DNA of 64,000 nt from DATBHM01 sp963772375 (GTDB taxonomy: Bacteria; Actinomycetota; UBA4738; JACQTL01). Where the stretch lies: contig CAVYXG010000004.1 of the NCBI GenBank assembly GCA_963772375.1, positions 372,001 to 436,000 of the forward strand, written 5' to 3'. The notes under the pieces were generated by a model. It searched no databases. It saw only the letters and a list, made by a program, of their open reading frames with translations, and had not been told where the DNA came from. Below, one piece after another: positions 16,517-25,427 of this stretch. How positions within the stretch are numbered: position 1 is the first letter of the stretch; every line of letters starts with the position of its first letter. Position numbers and translations under genes: made by a program.

Positions 16517-17247
16517 GTCCTCCTCGCTCCCTGCGCCCCCAGGTACAGCCGGGCCACCTCGGGGTCGTCGAGCAACGCCCGGCCGGTTCCCTCCAGGCGC
16601 ACCACACCCGACTCCATGACCGCGCCCCGGTGCGCGACGGCCAACCCAGACCGGGCGTTCTGCTCGACGAGCAGCACCGTCGTCCCGGCATCGTTGATCT
16701 CCGAGATCATCGAGAACACCGCCCGCCGGGCGTTCGGGTCGAGCCCGGTGGACGGCTCGTCCATCAACACCAGCGAGGGGTCGAGCATGAACGCCCTCGC
16801 GATCTCCACCCGCTTCTGCTCGCCGCCCGAGAGCGACCCCGCCCGGTCGTGCCGCCGCTGCGCCACGATCGGGAACCGCTCGGTGACCTCCCCGATCCGC
16901 CGGTGAAGCGCCGAGCGGTCCCGATGTATGAACCCGCCCATCAGCACGTTGTCCCACACGGTCATGAGCGGGAACAGGCTGCGCTCCTGGGGCACGTGCA
17001 CGATGCCCAGCCGCAGCACGTCCCGCGGCGACCGCCCGCCGATGTCCTCACCACGGAACACGATCCGCCCCGACCGCGGCGCCAGCAGGCCGCTCACGGT
17101 CTTCAGCACGGTCGACTTGCCGGCGCCGTTGGGGCCGATCAGGCACGTGACCGTCCCCTCGTCGACGCACAGCGTGGTGCCTCGCAGCACGAGTCCCCGC
17201 CCGTACCCGGCGTGCAGGTCCTCGACCTCGAGCAGCGGTGCGGTCAC
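16513..17247 (-). CDS. livF: Branched-chain amino acid-type ABC transporter ATPase LivF
   Basis: A 244-residue ABC ATPase: Walker A IGPNGAGKST (near residue 39), Q-loop VPQERSLFP, signature LSGGEQKRVEIARA, Walker B LVLMDEPSTGLD and the H-region ending in a hydrophobic strand with VEQNARSG. Length and the short C-terminus are those of LivF. It pairs with LivG to drive a LivHM permease. GTG start one base after the livG stop; its own stop overlaps the oxidoreductase gene. Confidence 0.92.
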   Translation of the reverse strand: MTAPLLEVEDLHAGYGRGLVLRGTTLCVDEGTVTCLIGPNGAGKSTVLKTVSGLLAPRSGRIVFRGEDIGGRSPRDVLRLGIVHVPQERSLFPLMTVWDNVLMGGFIHRDRSALHRRIGEVTERFPIVAQRRHDRAGSLSGGEQKRVEIARAFMLDPSLVLMDEPSTGLDPNARRAVFSMISEINDAGTTVLLVEQNARSGLAVAHRGAVMESGVVRLEGTGRALLDDPEVARLYLGAQGARRT

Positions 17248-17248
17248 G

Positions 17249-17980
17249 TCAGGCCCCCAGGTAGGCGTCGAGGACGAGCGGGCTCGCCTGGACCTCGGCG
17301 GGCGTTCCCTCGGCGATCTTCGTGCCGTGGTCGAGCACCACGACCGGGTCGCACAGGCGCATGACGAGGCTCATCTCGTGCTCCACCACGAGGAACGTGA
17401 TGCCGGAGCGGTGGAGATCGCGGATGTGTCGCTCCATGGCCTCGACCATCACGGCGTTCACCCCTGCGGTCGGCTCGTCGAGCAGGACCAGCCGAGGCCG
17501 CCCCATCAGCACCGTGGCGAACTCGAGCAGCTTCTGCTGCCCGAACGACAGCTGCGAGGCGAGGTTCCCGGCCACGCCCGTCAGGCCGAACTCGGCGAGC
17601 ACCTCCTCAGCTCGCGCCCGGTCCGGCGGCTGGACGTCCAGCCGGAACGTCCTCCGGTGGGGCTGCTGGATCGCGGCCACGAGGTTCTCGACCACGCTCA
17701 TCCGGGGGAACACGCGCGCCTGTTGGAATGTCCGGATGAGCCCCCGCCGGGCCAGCCGCGACGGATGCGGCCGGCGGACCGGGTGCCCCCCGAAGCGCAC
17801 CGAGCCGGCGTCCGCCGGGACGAACCCGGTGACCATGTTGAACACGGTGGTCTTGCCCGACCCGTTCGGCCCGATCAGGGCGGTCACCGTCCCCTCAGGG
17901 ACCGCGAACGAGCAGCCGTCCACCGCGGTCACGCCGCCGAACCGCTTGATCAGGCCCTCGACCTCGAGCAGCGCGGTCAC
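17249..17980 (-). CDS. livG: Branched-chain amino acid-type ABC transporter ATPase LivG
   Basis: A 243-residue ABC ATPase. Walker A is IGPNGSGKTT, the LivG-typical RTFQQARVFPRMSV follows, the signature is LSFGQQKLLEFA (LivG proteins often have LSYGQQ), and Walker B is LVLLDEPTAGVN. The final DAYLGA is the usual LivG C-terminus. GTG start overlaps the livM stop by 4 bp. A much longer in-frame upstream extension runs through livM in another frame and is spurious. Confidence 0.92.
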   Translation of the reverse strand: MTALLEVEGLIKRFGGVTAVDGCSFAVPEGTVTALIGPNGSGKTTVFNMVTGFVPADAGSVRFGGHPVRRPHPSRLARRGLIRTFQQARVFPRMSVVENLVAAIQQPHRRTFRLDVQPPDRARAEEVLAEFGLTGVAGNLASQLSFGQQKLLEFATVLMGRPRLVLLDEPTAGVNAVMVEAMERHIRDLHRSGITFLVVEHEMSLVMRLCDPVVVLDHGTKIAEGTPAEVQASPLVLDAYLGA

Positions 17981-18999
17981 GTCGCCACCCGCTCGGGAGG
18001 CCGCACGGCCGGGTGTTCGGCCGGCGGGGCCCGGTCGCGACGCCGGGCCACCAGGCCGGAGAGCGACGGAAGGATGCCCTGCGGCAGCAGCAGCATGATC
18101 ACCAGGAACACCGCGGCGTAGGCGATGAGGTACAGCTCGCTGGCGCCGTACTCGTAGGCCAGCCATTGCTGCGCGGGGATCAGAATGAATGTCCCCAGCA
18201 CCGGCCCCCACACGGTCCCGATCCCGCCCAGGAACACCGGCAGGATCGAGCCGATCATCACCAGCGGGTCCACGGCGAACTGCGGGTAGACGTTCGAAAC
18301 GTAGTACGCCCAGACTCCGCCGATCATGGCGGTGAGCCCGACGCTGATCGCGAACGTCAGCGCCTTCGCCCACATCGTCCGGACCCCCAGGCCGCGCGCG
18401 CGGTCCTCGTCGTCCCGGATCGCGTGGAGGTGCAGGCCCAGCTTGTCCCGCCCGACGTGCCACACCAGGAACGTGGCGAGCGCGAAGATCGCCAGCACGC
18501 AGAGGTAGAACGGCCGCTCGTACAGCGAGAACGTCGGCGACGGCAGCGACAGCCCCTGCGACCCGTTCGTGATCCCGCGGAGGTTGAACGCCAGCGTCTG
18601 CACGACGAACAGCAGCGTGAGCGTGACGATGGCGAAGGCCAGGTGCCGGATCCGCATCGCCACCAGCGCGATCGGCACGCTCGCCAGCCCCACACCCACT
18701 CCGATCGCCGGGAGCACCAAGAACGGCAGGAACCCGTTCGACCCGATCCCGATGTGCTGGAACAGGATCGCCTCCGCGTACGCGCCGATCCCGAAGAACG
18801 CCACGTGCCCGAGCGAGACGTAGCCGGAGTACCCGCCGAGCAGGTTCCACGACTGGGCGAGCCCGGCGAACATCAGCGTGAAGAACGCCATGTTCAGCAC
18901 CCAGTGCTGGGGGAACACGAACGGGAACGCCGTCAGCGCGCCGAACACCACCGCGCCCCGCACCGCCCCCGCCCGCGTGACGCGCCCCGACCGGATCAC
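17977..18999 (-). CDS. livM: Branched-chain amino acid-type ABC permease LivM
   Basis: A 340-residue permease with eight or more membrane helices. It contains the LivM family signature WNLLGGYSGYVSLGHVAFFGIGAY and the cytoplasmic coupling motif HAIRDDEDRARGLGV that contacts the ATPases. The C-terminal 30 residues are charged and Pro-rich. The GTG start overlaps the livH stop (GTGA). A further upstream in-frame start would run into livH and is not supported. Confidence 0.9.
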   Translation of the reverse strand: MIRSGRVTRAGAVRGAVVFGALTAFPFVFPQHWVLNMAFFTLMFAGLAQSWNLLGGYSGYVSLGHVAFFGIGAYAEAILFQHIGIGSNGFLPFLVLPAIGVGVGLASVPIALVAMRIRHLAFAIVTLTLLFVVQTLAFNLRGITNGSQGLSLPSPTFSLYERPFYLCVLAIFALATFLVWHVGRDKLGLHLHAIRDDEDRARGLGVRTMWAKALTFAISVGLTAMIGGVWAYYVSNVYPQFAVDPLVMIGSILPVFLGGIGTVWGPVLGTFILIPAQQWLAYEYGASELYLIAYAAVFLVIMLLLPQGILPSLSGLVARRRDRAPPAEHPAVRPPERVAT

Positions 19000-19871
19000 A
19001 CCACTCGCTCCCGGACGCCGAACAGCCCCTGCGGCCGGAACAGCAGCACCCCGATCAACACGACGAAGAACACGAACGACGACCACGTCGGCGAGATCGT
19101 CACGGCGACGACCGACTCGCTGACCCCCAGCAGGATCGCGGCGACGATCGCCCCGCCGACGCTCCCCAGCCCGCCGAGCATCACGATCGACAGCAGGCGC
19201 GAGATCAGGTCGTAGTGGCTCCCCGGGTTGAACGGCGTGATCATCCCGAACACGGCCCCGGCCGCCGCCGCCGTGGAGATCCCGATGCCGAACCCCAGCG
19301 CGGACACCCGGTTGGGGTCCACGCCCAGCAGCCGCGCCGACGTCGGGTTCTGCACGGTGGCCCGCACCGACCGCCCGAACCGCGTCCGCGACAGCAGCGC
19401 GAACAGCGCCACGAGGAATGCGACGGACAGCAGGAACCCGTACACCTTCACCACGGGGATGTGGAACCCGCCGATCACCCACGAGGACTGCGAGTAGCCG
19501 GTGATCGTCCGGCGGAGGTTGGTCGTGTAGGCGACCGAGAGCACCCCCTCCACGCCGAGCGCGGTCGCCCACGTGACCAGCAGCGACAGCTCCTCGGCGT
19601 TCGGCCCCCGGAGCGACCGGATGAACACGCGGTGCAGCAGCACGCCCACCCCGAACAGCGCCGGCGTGATCAGCAGGATCGACAGGAACGGGTCGAGGTG
19701 GAACGTCCGGAACAGCGAGTAGCTGAGGTACGCCCCCAGGACGACCATCGCGCCCTGGGCCACGTTGACGACCCGCATGATCCCGAACGCGAGCGTCAGC
19801 CCGCTCGCCATGAGCGCGTAGACGCCCCCGATGAGGACCCCCAGGATGCAGCCCTGTATGAAGAGGTGCAT
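18996..19871 (-). CDS. livH: Branched-chain amino acid-type ABC permease LivH
   Basis: A 291-residue inner-membrane permease. Family features are GVLIGGVYALMASGLTLAFGIMRVVNVAQG at the N-terminus, the coupling motif TVQNPTSARLLGVDPNRV, and the C-terminal LFRPQGLFG. It forms the channel with LivM. The ATG at 19871 is 58 bp downstream of the livK stop. Confidence 0.92.
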   Translation of the reverse strand: MHLFIQGCILGVLIGGVYALMASGLTLAFGIMRVVNVAQGAMVVLGAYLSYSLFRTFHLDPFLSILLITPALFGVGVLLHRVFIRSLRGPNAEELSLLVTWATALGVEGVLSVAYTTNLRRTITGYSQSSWVIGGFHIPVVKVYGFLLSVAFLVALFALLSRTRFGRSVRATVQNPTSARLLGVDPNRVSALGFGIGISTAAAAGAVFGMITPFNPGSHYDLISRLLSIVMLGGLGSVGGAIVAAILLGVSESVVAVTISPTWSSFVFFVVLIGVLLFRPQGLFGVRERVV

Positions 19872-19929
19872 TCAGTCCCCCGGGACGAGCCTGCCGCCCG
19901 TGGGCGTCTCGATCCGGTCTCGGGCCAGC

Positions 19930-21147
19930 CTAGCCGCCCCAGGGCGGCTTCGGGACGACCGGTTGTTCCTGGGCGACGCTGGCCGGGTACACGGGGACGA
20001 GCTTGCCGTTCACCCACTCGAGCAGGATGTCCGACCCCTGGGGCTCACCGATGGAGTCCCATTTCAGGTTGCCCTCGACGGTCGGCCACGTCCCCTGGTG
20101 CAGCGCGTCGATGATCTTCTGGTTGTCGAGCGAACCCGTCTTCTTCACGGCCGCCTGCAGCAGCTGCCCGGCCGCGTACGCCTCCGACGTCGTCGAGTCG
20201 ATGGGCTCGTTCCCGAACTTCTTGTGGTACGCGGCGACGAACGCCGTGTTGCCCGCCGACGGCTCCTGCTCGTACCAGTCGCCCGAGCTGAAGATGCCGT
20301 TCACGTTGTCGGCGCCCACCTTGTCGGGGAAGTTCACCGGGTCGTTCGGGCCGTTCGCCAGGAACAGGAACTTGGGGCTGAAGTTCTGCTCGATCATGGC
20401 CGACGTGAGCGCGAAACCGTCCTCCGTCTGCGTCCCGCCGACGACGATGTCGGGGTTGGCCTGCGCCATCTTCGACACGATCGGCGAGAAGTCGGCGGTC
20501 TCCGGCGGATACACCTGGTGGTAGACCGTCTGGATGCCGGCGGCCTCGAACTTGGCCCGGACCGTCTCCGCGATCGGCTCGGCGAACGGGTCGTCGAGCT
20601 CGGGGTACGCGGCCGTCTTCGGCTGCTGGTCGGCCGGCAGCGACAGGATGTAGTCGGCGAACACGAGTCCGCTGTTCACGACCGGGGCCGGCTGCACGAA
20701 GAACACGTTGTGGAGCTTCTCGTCGAAGATGGCGGGGCCGCCCCCGGCCGGCTCGATGAACGCGTACCCGTAGCGGTTCGCCGTCTTGGCCGCCGGCGCG
20801 CTGAGCAGCGTCGAGAACGGCCCGAACACGAAGTCGACGTTGTCCTTGGTGATGAGGTTCTGGTAGTTCGTGATGACCTGGTCGGGGCTGCTGGCGTCGT
20901 CCACGATCTTCAACTTGACCTTGCGACCGTCGATGCCGCCGTTCGCGTTGACCGTATCCGCCCAGAGCTCGTAGCCCTTCTTGGCCGCGGCGCTCGGATC
21001 CGAGAAGTCCCCGCTCGACGACAGCGAGATGCCGACCACGAGGGGCTTGCTCGTGTCGTTCGACCCGCCGCCGGACCCGCAGGCGGTCCCGATCAATCCG
21101 GCGATCCCGACCACCGCCACCGCCATGGTGAACCGACCTCCCGACAT
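19930..21147 (-). CDS. livK: ABC transporter substrate-binding lipoprotein (LivK type)
   Basis: A 405-residue periplasmic-binding-protein type I lipoprotein. The N-terminus has a hydrophobic signal and lipobox AGLIGTAC followed by a Gly/Ser linker. The mature domain starts KPLVVGISLSSSGDFSDPS and continues with ANGGIDGRKVKLKIVDDASSPDQVI, typical of Leu/Ile/Val-binding-like proteins. AAGGAGG six nt before ATG 21147 decides the start over an adjacent GTG. A promoter and a LacI-type operator lie just upstream. The ligand is uncertain: LacI control and two dehydrogenases in the operon argue for a polar carbon source rather than branched-chain amino acids. Confidence 0.88.
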   Translation of the reverse strand: MSGGRFTMAVAVVGIAGLIGTACGSGGGSNDTSKPLVVGISLSSSGDFSDPSAAAKKGYELWADTVNANGGIDGRKVKLKIVDDASSPDQVITNYQNLITKDNVDFVFGPFSTLLSAPAAKTANRYGYAFIEPAGGGPAIFDEKLHNVFFVQPAPVVNSGLVFADYILSLPADQQPKTAAYPELDDPFAEPIAETVRAKFEAAGIQTVYHQVYPPETADFSPIVSKMAQANPDIVVGGTQTEDGFALTSAMIEQNFSPKFLFLANGPNDPVNFPDKVGADNVNGIFSSGDWYEQEPSAGNTAFVAAYHKKFGNEPIDSTTSEAYAAGQLLQAAVKKTGSLDNQKIIDALHQGTWPTVEGNLKWDSIGEPQGSDILLEWVNGKLVPVYPASVAQEQPVVPKPPWGG

Positions 21148-21231
21148 CACGCCTCCTTCGCCAACGGCCCCCGCGACTCCGGCGCGCGGGCGGACGCGCC
21201 GCTGCGGTGAGCCTGGGTTGCGTGTGCGGCG

Positions 21232-21245
21232 TGCAAACCTTTGCA
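21232..21245 (-). promoter_or_regulatory. LacI-family operator in front of livK
   Basis: TGCAAACCTTTGCA: the 6-bp arms TGCAAA and TTTGCA are perfectly inverted around a 2-bp centre, the classic LacI/GalR-family operator form. It begins 13 nt downstream of the -10 hexamer of the putative livK promoter, a roadblock position. A second site of the same type precedes the LacI gene itself. Confidence 0.7.
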
Positions 21246-21258
21246 TCGCCAGGGCCGG

Positions 21259-21288
21259 ATGCTAGGTGGAGGGCCCGCGGAAAGTCAA
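21259..21288 (-). promoter_or_regulatory. Putative livK promoter
   Basis: On the minus strand, TTGACT (21288-21283) and TAGCAT (21264-21259) are separated by 18 nt, a good sigma-70-type promoter. The -35 overlaps the stop codon of the LacI gene. The predicted mRNA start lies just before the operator and about 105 nt upstream of the livK ATG. Confidence 0.55.
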
Positions 21289-22304
21289 ACGCGCACGCGG
21301 GGCGGCGCGGTCGAGTCGCGGACGACGAGCTGCGGAGCGATGAGGACGGTCTCCGGCGGGGCGTCGGGCTGTTCGATCCGGACGAGGAGCACGGCCGCGG
21401 CGCGGCGCCCGATGTCGTATTCGGGGATCCGGATGGTGGTGAGTGCGGGGCGGAACCGGTCGACGAACGGCATGTCGTTGAACCCCACCACGGAGACGTC
21501 CTCCGGGCACCGGAGGCCGGCCGCCTCGGCCGCCTCGATCACCCCGAGCGCGATGAGGTCGTTCGCGGCGACCACGGCGGTCGGGCGGCGCGGCCCGCTG
21601 AAGAGCACACCGGCGGCCTCCCGCCCGGCGACCTCCGCGAACGCCGTCGCCTGGGGCGTCCATCCGTCGTCGATCCCGAGCAGCCGGGTGGCGGCCGCGA
21701 ACCCCGCGACGCGCCGTGCCCCGGTGGACGTGTCGGCGGGGCCCGCCACGTGCGCGATGTCGCGATGTCCCAGGTCATGGAGGTGTTCGACGGCGAGGGA
21801 CATCCCCGCCTGGTCGTCGGGGATGACTGCCGGGACCCCGCCCCGGTCGATCGTCCGATTGACCAGGACCATCGGCGCCGGGCCCGCTCGGAACTCCTCG
21901 ACCAGCGGGTCGCGTCGCCTGGCGCTCGCGAGGAGCAGCCCGTCGACCTGCCGCTCGAGCATCCCGGCCAGGTGGCGGCGTTCCTTCGCCTCGTCGTTGT
22001 CGGTGTTGGCGAGGACCAGGGTGTAGCCGCCCTCGGCGAGGCAGTCCTCCGCGCCCCGGACGACCGGTGGGAAGAACGGGTTGGTGATGTCGGGGATGAG
22101 CATCCCGATCGTGAACGAGCGGCTGGTCTTGAGACTCCGGGCCATGCGGTTGACGCGGTAGCCGAGGGCCTCGGCCGCCCGCCGGACCCGTTCGACGGTC
22201 TCCGGCCGGACCATGGCGGAACGGCGGTCGTCGAGCGCCCGCGACGCCGTCGCCACGTGCACTCCCGCCGCCTCGGCGACGTCCTTCAGCCGCGCCTGCC
22301 TCAC
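21285..22304 (-). CDS. LacI family transcriptional regulator
   Basis: A 339-residue LacI/GalR regulator. The N-terminal helix-turn-helix reads RLKDVAEAAGVHVATASRALDD with hinge NRMARSLKT; the sugar-binding core follows with IGMLIPDITNPFFPPVVRGAED and VVGFNDMPF. GTG 22304 was chosen because the DNA-binding domain starts there and TACACT lies just upstream; an ATG at 22355 overlaps the operator and gives a non-conserved 17-residue extension. Such proteins bind sugars or related effectors and repress adjacent operons. Operators in front of both this gene and livK indicate repression of the liv operon and autoregulation. Confidence 0.88.
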   Translation of the reverse strand: MRQARLKDVAEAAGVHVATASRALDDRRSAMVRPETVERVRRAAEALGYRVNRMARSLKTSRSFTIGMLIPDITNPFFPPVVRGAEDCLAEGGYTLVLANTDNDEAKERRHLAGMLERQVDGLLLASARRRDPLVEEFRAGPAPMVLVNRTIDRGGVPAVIPDDQAGMSLAVEHLHDLGHRDIAHVAGPADTSTGARRVAGFAAATRLLGIDDGWTPQATAFAEVAGREAAGVLFSGPRRPTAVVAANDLIALGVIEAAEAAGLRCPEDVSVVGFNDMPFVDRFRPALTTIRIPEYDIGRRAAAVLLVRIEQPDAPPETVLIAPQLVVRDSTAPPRVRV

Positions 22305-22313
22305 TGAGGCACG

Positions 22314-22319
22314 AGTGTA
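22314..22319 (-). promoter_or_regulatory. -10-like TACACT for the LacI gene
   Basis: TACACT on the minus strand ends 9 nt before the GTG at 22304, so the transcript would be nearly leaderless. The LacI-type operator lies 21 nt further upstream, over the expected -35 region, which fits autorepression. Confidence 0.4.
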
Positions 22320-22340
22320 GCCGTGTGCGACCCCGGTCCC

Positions 22341-22354
22341 TGCAAGCGATTGCA
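22341..22354 (-). promoter_or_regulatory. LacI-family operator in front of the LacI gene
   Basis: TGCAAGCGATTGCA: arms TGCAA and TTGCA are inverted around a central CG-containing tetramer, matching the general LacI operator form TGNAANCGNTTNCA. It shares the TGCAA/TTGCA arms with the site at 21232. Its position about 37 bp upstream of the start suggests autoregulation. Confidence 0.65.
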
Positions 22355-22401
22355 TGCGCGAAGGCGGCGTTTCGCCGGGGCGATCCCGGGTGCCCGCCCG
22401 C

Positions 22402-23235
22402 TCAGCCGCCCGCGGTCGACATCGGGACTGCCGCCGTCCGGGCGCCCACGGACCCCTCCGTTCCGGTCGTCAGGCGCTGCGCGAAGTACACGGGGATCAG
22501 CGAGAGCGCGATGACGAAGAGCGCCACCACGTTGACGAGCGGCCGGGCGTGGGGCAGACGGATCTGGTTGAAGATCCACTTGGGCAGGGTCTCCTCCGCC
22601 CCCGACGTGAAGTTCGTCACGACGATCTCGTCGAACGACAGCGCGAACGCCAGCAGCCCGCCGGCCACCAGTGCGGTCGCGATGTTCGGCAGGGTCACGA
22701 GCCGGAACGTCTGCCACCCGCTCGCCCCCAGGTCCTGCGACGCCTCGACGATGTTCCCCTGCATCCGGCGGAGACGGGCGACCACGTTGTTGAACACCAC
22801 CACCACGCAGAACGTGGCGTGCCCGATCACGATCGTCCACAGGCTGAACGGGATCCCGCTCTCGTTGATGGTCGAGTTCAGGGCGATCCCGGTCACGATC
22901 CCCGGCAGCGCGAGCGGGAGGACGAAGACGAACGAGATCGTGTTCCGCCCGAAGAACCGGAACCGGTGCACCGCGAACGCCGCCGTCGTGCCGAGCACGA
23001 GCGCGACGGCGGTCGCCACCAGGCCGACCTCGATCGAGGTGCGGAGCGCGGCCCGGACGTCCGCGTTGTGCCACGCGTCGGCGAACCAGTGCGTCGTGAA
23101 CCCCGAGATCGGCCAGGACTGCCCCTGGGACCGGTTGAAGGCGTAGACCACGACGACGGCGATCGGCAGGTACAGGAATCCCAGCACGAACACCGTCATG
23201 GCCTTGATGAAGACCCGAGCGCCCCTGGACTCCAT
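22402..23235 (-). CDS. potC: ABC transporter permease (PotC type)
   Basis: A 277-residue binding-protein-dependent permease with six membrane helices. The EAA-type coupling loop is visible as NIVEASQDLGASGWQTFRLVTLPNI. The sequence starts with a hydrophobic helix FIKAMTVFVLGFLYLPIAVVVV and follows PotC in length and in the SFDEIVVTNFTSG segment. It would form the channel with the PotB-type permease, whose stop lies 2 bp upstream. Polyamine-type transport is inferred from the whole potADBC layout; related systems carry other cations. Confidence 0.88.
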   Translation of the reverse strand: MESRGARVFIKAMTVFVLGFLYLPIAVVVVYAFNRSQGQSWPISGFTTHWFADAWHNADVRAALRTSIEVGLVATAVALVLGTTAAFAVHRFRFFGRNTISFVFVLPLALPGIVTGIALNSTINESGIPFSLWTIVIGHATFCVVVVFNNVVARLRRMQGNIVEASQDLGASGWQTFRLVTLPNIATALVAGGLLAFALSFDEIVVTNFTSGAEETLPKWIFNQIRLPHARPLVNVVALFVIALSLIPVYFAQRLTTGTEGSVGARTAAVPMSTAGG

Positions 23236-23237
23236 CG

Positions 23238-24137
23238 CTACAGCGCCTCGAACGCGCCCAGCCGCCGGGCCACGAGCAGGTAGAGCCCGACGATCGCCAC
23301 CGGCACGAGCGCGTAGGCCGCGGCGAACGGCGTGTTCCCGGCCACGCCGGTGTTCTCGTACACGATGTTGCCGATGAACTGCGTGTTGCTGAGCAGCGTC
23401 GGCGCGATGTAGTCCCCGAGGGTCAGCGAGAACGAGAAGATCGAACCCGCCACGATCCCCGGGATGGCGAGCGGCCAGATCACCCGCCGGAACGTCGTCC
23501 ACGACTCCGCGCCGAGGTCCTCCGAGGCCTCGATCAGCGACGACGACACGCGTTCGAGCGACGCGTAGACGGGCAGGATGACGAACGGCAGCCACAGGTA
23601 CGTGTACGTGAGCCACAGCGCCCACATCGAGAAGCCGACGTGGAGCTTGCCCAGGAAGATCCAGTTGAGCAGCCCGTGGGAGGACAGGATCACCCGCCAG
23701 GCGAACACGCGGACCAGGTAGCTGCTCCACAGCGGCAGCACCACGGCGAGCAGGATCACCGACCGGGCCCGCGGCGAGGCCATCCGGGCCGCGTAGTACG
23801 CGATCGGCAGCGCCAGCGCGATGTCGGTGATCGTGACGGCGACCGCCATTCCGAGCGTCCGGCCCGCCGTGATCAGGTAGACGGACCGGGTGAAGATCTT
23901 CGTGAAGTTCCCGAACCCCCACTGGTGCACGACGAGCCCGGTGAACGAGTCCAGCCGCCAGAACGCCGCCATGAACAGCACGACGAGCGACCCCAGGTAG
24001 ACGACGAGCATCCACCCCAGCGACGGGAGCAGCAGCCCGAACAGCTTCAGCCGGCGATGGGAACCCGGCGGCGCCTCCGCCCCCCGCCCGGCCGGCGGCG
24101 CCGCCGGCGGAGGGCGCTCCTGGAGGCTGGTGGCCAT
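23238..24137 (-). CDS. potB: ABC transporter permease (PotB type)
   Basis: A 299-residue permease with six hydrophobic segments and the coupling loop SLIEASEDLGAESWTTFRRVIWPLAIPG. The N-terminal 30 residues are Pro/Ala-rich and cytoplasmic. The segment TLGDYIAPTLLSNTQFIGN is typical of PotB. It lies between the substrate-binding lipoprotein and the PotC-type gene and is the second channel subunit. Confidence 0.88.
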   Translation of the reverse strand: MATSLQERPPPAAPPAGRGAEAPPGSHRRLKLFGLLLPSLGWMLVVYLGSLVVLFMAAFWRLDSFTGLVVHQWGFGNFTKIFTRSVYLITAGRTLGMAVAVTITDIALALPIAYYAARMASPRARSVILLAVVLPLWSSYLVRVFAWRVILSSHGLLNWIFLGKLHVGFSMWALWLTYTYLWLPFVILPVYASLERVSSSLIEASEDLGAESWTTFRRVIWPLAIPGIVAGSIFSFSLTLGDYIAPTLLSNTQFIGNIVYENTGVAGNTPFAAAYALVPVAIVGLYLLVARRLGAFEAL

Positions 24138-24203
24138 GGCCGGGCGCCGGCGTGGGGCGCGGGCCGGGCCGCGATCAGCGCGAGCCCGGCCCGCCCTCCC
24201 CTG

Positions 24204-25427
24204 CTACGCCGCGCGGACCTCCGTCCACTTGTCCTGCCACTCGGAGTAGTCCGTGCAGTCGGTCTTGCCGTTCCCGCAGTCGGCCTGGGGCGTCTTCCAC
24301 AGGTAGATCGACTTCAGGAAGCCGACGTCGCCGCACTCGCCGTACCGGACCGTGTTGGCCAGGTCGGCGTCCTTCCCCAGCGCCTGCTTCAGCAGCGGAC
24401 AGGCCTTGGGGTTCGACGCGGCCGCGCCGTACCACAGCGCCACCTGGCTCTGGACCTCGGGCTGCAGCGTGTACTTCATCCACTCGAGCATGCAGTTCGG
24501 GTGCTGTGCGTGCGCGGACATCATCCACGTGTCGGCCCACCCGGTGACGCCCTCGGAGGGAACGACCTCGCCGACCTTCACCTTGCCGTCGAGCTCGATC
24601 GTGGACAGGTTGATCGGCCACGCCGTGCCGGCCACCATGTCGCCGTTCTCGAAGCCGTCGATCTCGTCGGTGTACAGCGACCAGTACTTCGACACCAGCG
24701 CCTTCTGCTGCTTGATCAGGCCGACGGCCGCTGTCAGCTGATCCTCGGTGAGCTCGTACGGGTCGGTGATGCCGAGGTTCGGCTGGTGGGCCTTCAGGTA
24801 CACCGCCGCGTCCGCGATGAAGATCGGGACGTCGTAGCCGGTGATCTTGCCGGCATACGGGTTGGGCTGACCGTTCAGCGTGGGCTCCCACGTGACGTCC
24901 CAGCTGGTGGGCGCCGGCTTGACGAGGTCGGAGTTGTACATCAGGAAGTTCGGCCCGTACATGTACGGCACGCCGTAGTGCACGCCCTTCACGGTGTTGT
25001 GCGGCGGCGCCTGGAGCGGCTGGAGCACGTCTGAGTAGTCGGGGAACAGGCTGATGTCCACCGGCGCCACGTCACCGCCCGCGATCAGGCGGTTCGACGC
25101 GTCGCCCGAGGCCGACACGCCGTCGTACACGCTCCCGCCGCCCTGCCGCATCAGCGACACCATCTCGTCCGAGCTGTCCGCGTACTTGACCGTGATCTGG
25201 CAGCCGGTCTGCTGCTCGAACGGGTGCACCCAGTCGAAGTCCTTCCCTCCGGGTGAGGATCCGTCCTCCACGTAGCCGGCCCACGCGATCAGGTTGAGCT
25301 TGCCCTCGCCCTTGCCGATCGACGACGCCGGACTGGGGCCGCCGCCTCCCCCTCCCCCGCCGCCGCATGCCGTGGCCACCACGGCGAGCACCGATGCCAG
25401 GGCGAGCAGCGCTCGTCCTCCCCTCAT
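24204..25427 (-). CDS. potD: ABC transporter substrate-binding lipoprotein (PotD type)
   Basis: A 407-residue extracytoplasmic solute-binding lipoprotein. The signal and lipobox are ALLALASVLAVVATAC, followed by a run of nine Gly and a Pro/Ser linker. The mature domain begins KLNLIAWAGYVEDGS, the PotD-like first strand. It has several Cys late in the chain (CPLLKQ, YGECGD, QADCGNGKTDCTDY) that could form disulfides. The ATG overlaps the potA stop (ATGA). It probably delivers a polyamine or similar cation; the acidic residues that bind polyamines could not be assigned by eye. Confidence 0.85.
   Translation of the reverse strand: MRGGRALLALASVLAVVATACGGGGGGGGGPSPASSIGKGEGKLNLIAWAGYVEDGSSPGGKDFDWVHPFEQQTGCQITVKYADSSDEMVSLMRQGGGSVYDGVSASGDASNRLIAGGDVAPVDISLFPDYSDVLQPLQAPPHNTVKGVHYGVPYMYGPNFLMYNSDLVKPAPTSWDVTWEPTLNGQPNPYAGKITGYDVPIFIADAAVYLKAHQPNLGITDPYELTEDQLTAAVGLIKQQKALVSKYWSLYTDEIDGFENGDMVAGTAWPINLSTIELDGKVKVGEVVPSEGVTGWADTWMMSAHAQHPNCMLEWMKYTLQPEVQSQVALWYGAAASNPKACPLLKQALGKDADLANTVRYGECGDVGFLKSIYLWKTPQADCGNGKTDCTDYSEWQDKWTEVRAA

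Noticed and set aside
25340..25370. C-rich tract in potD as a regulatory repeat or slippage site
   Set aside because: It simply encodes the poly-Gly linker after the lipobox cysteine; no evidence for phase variation.
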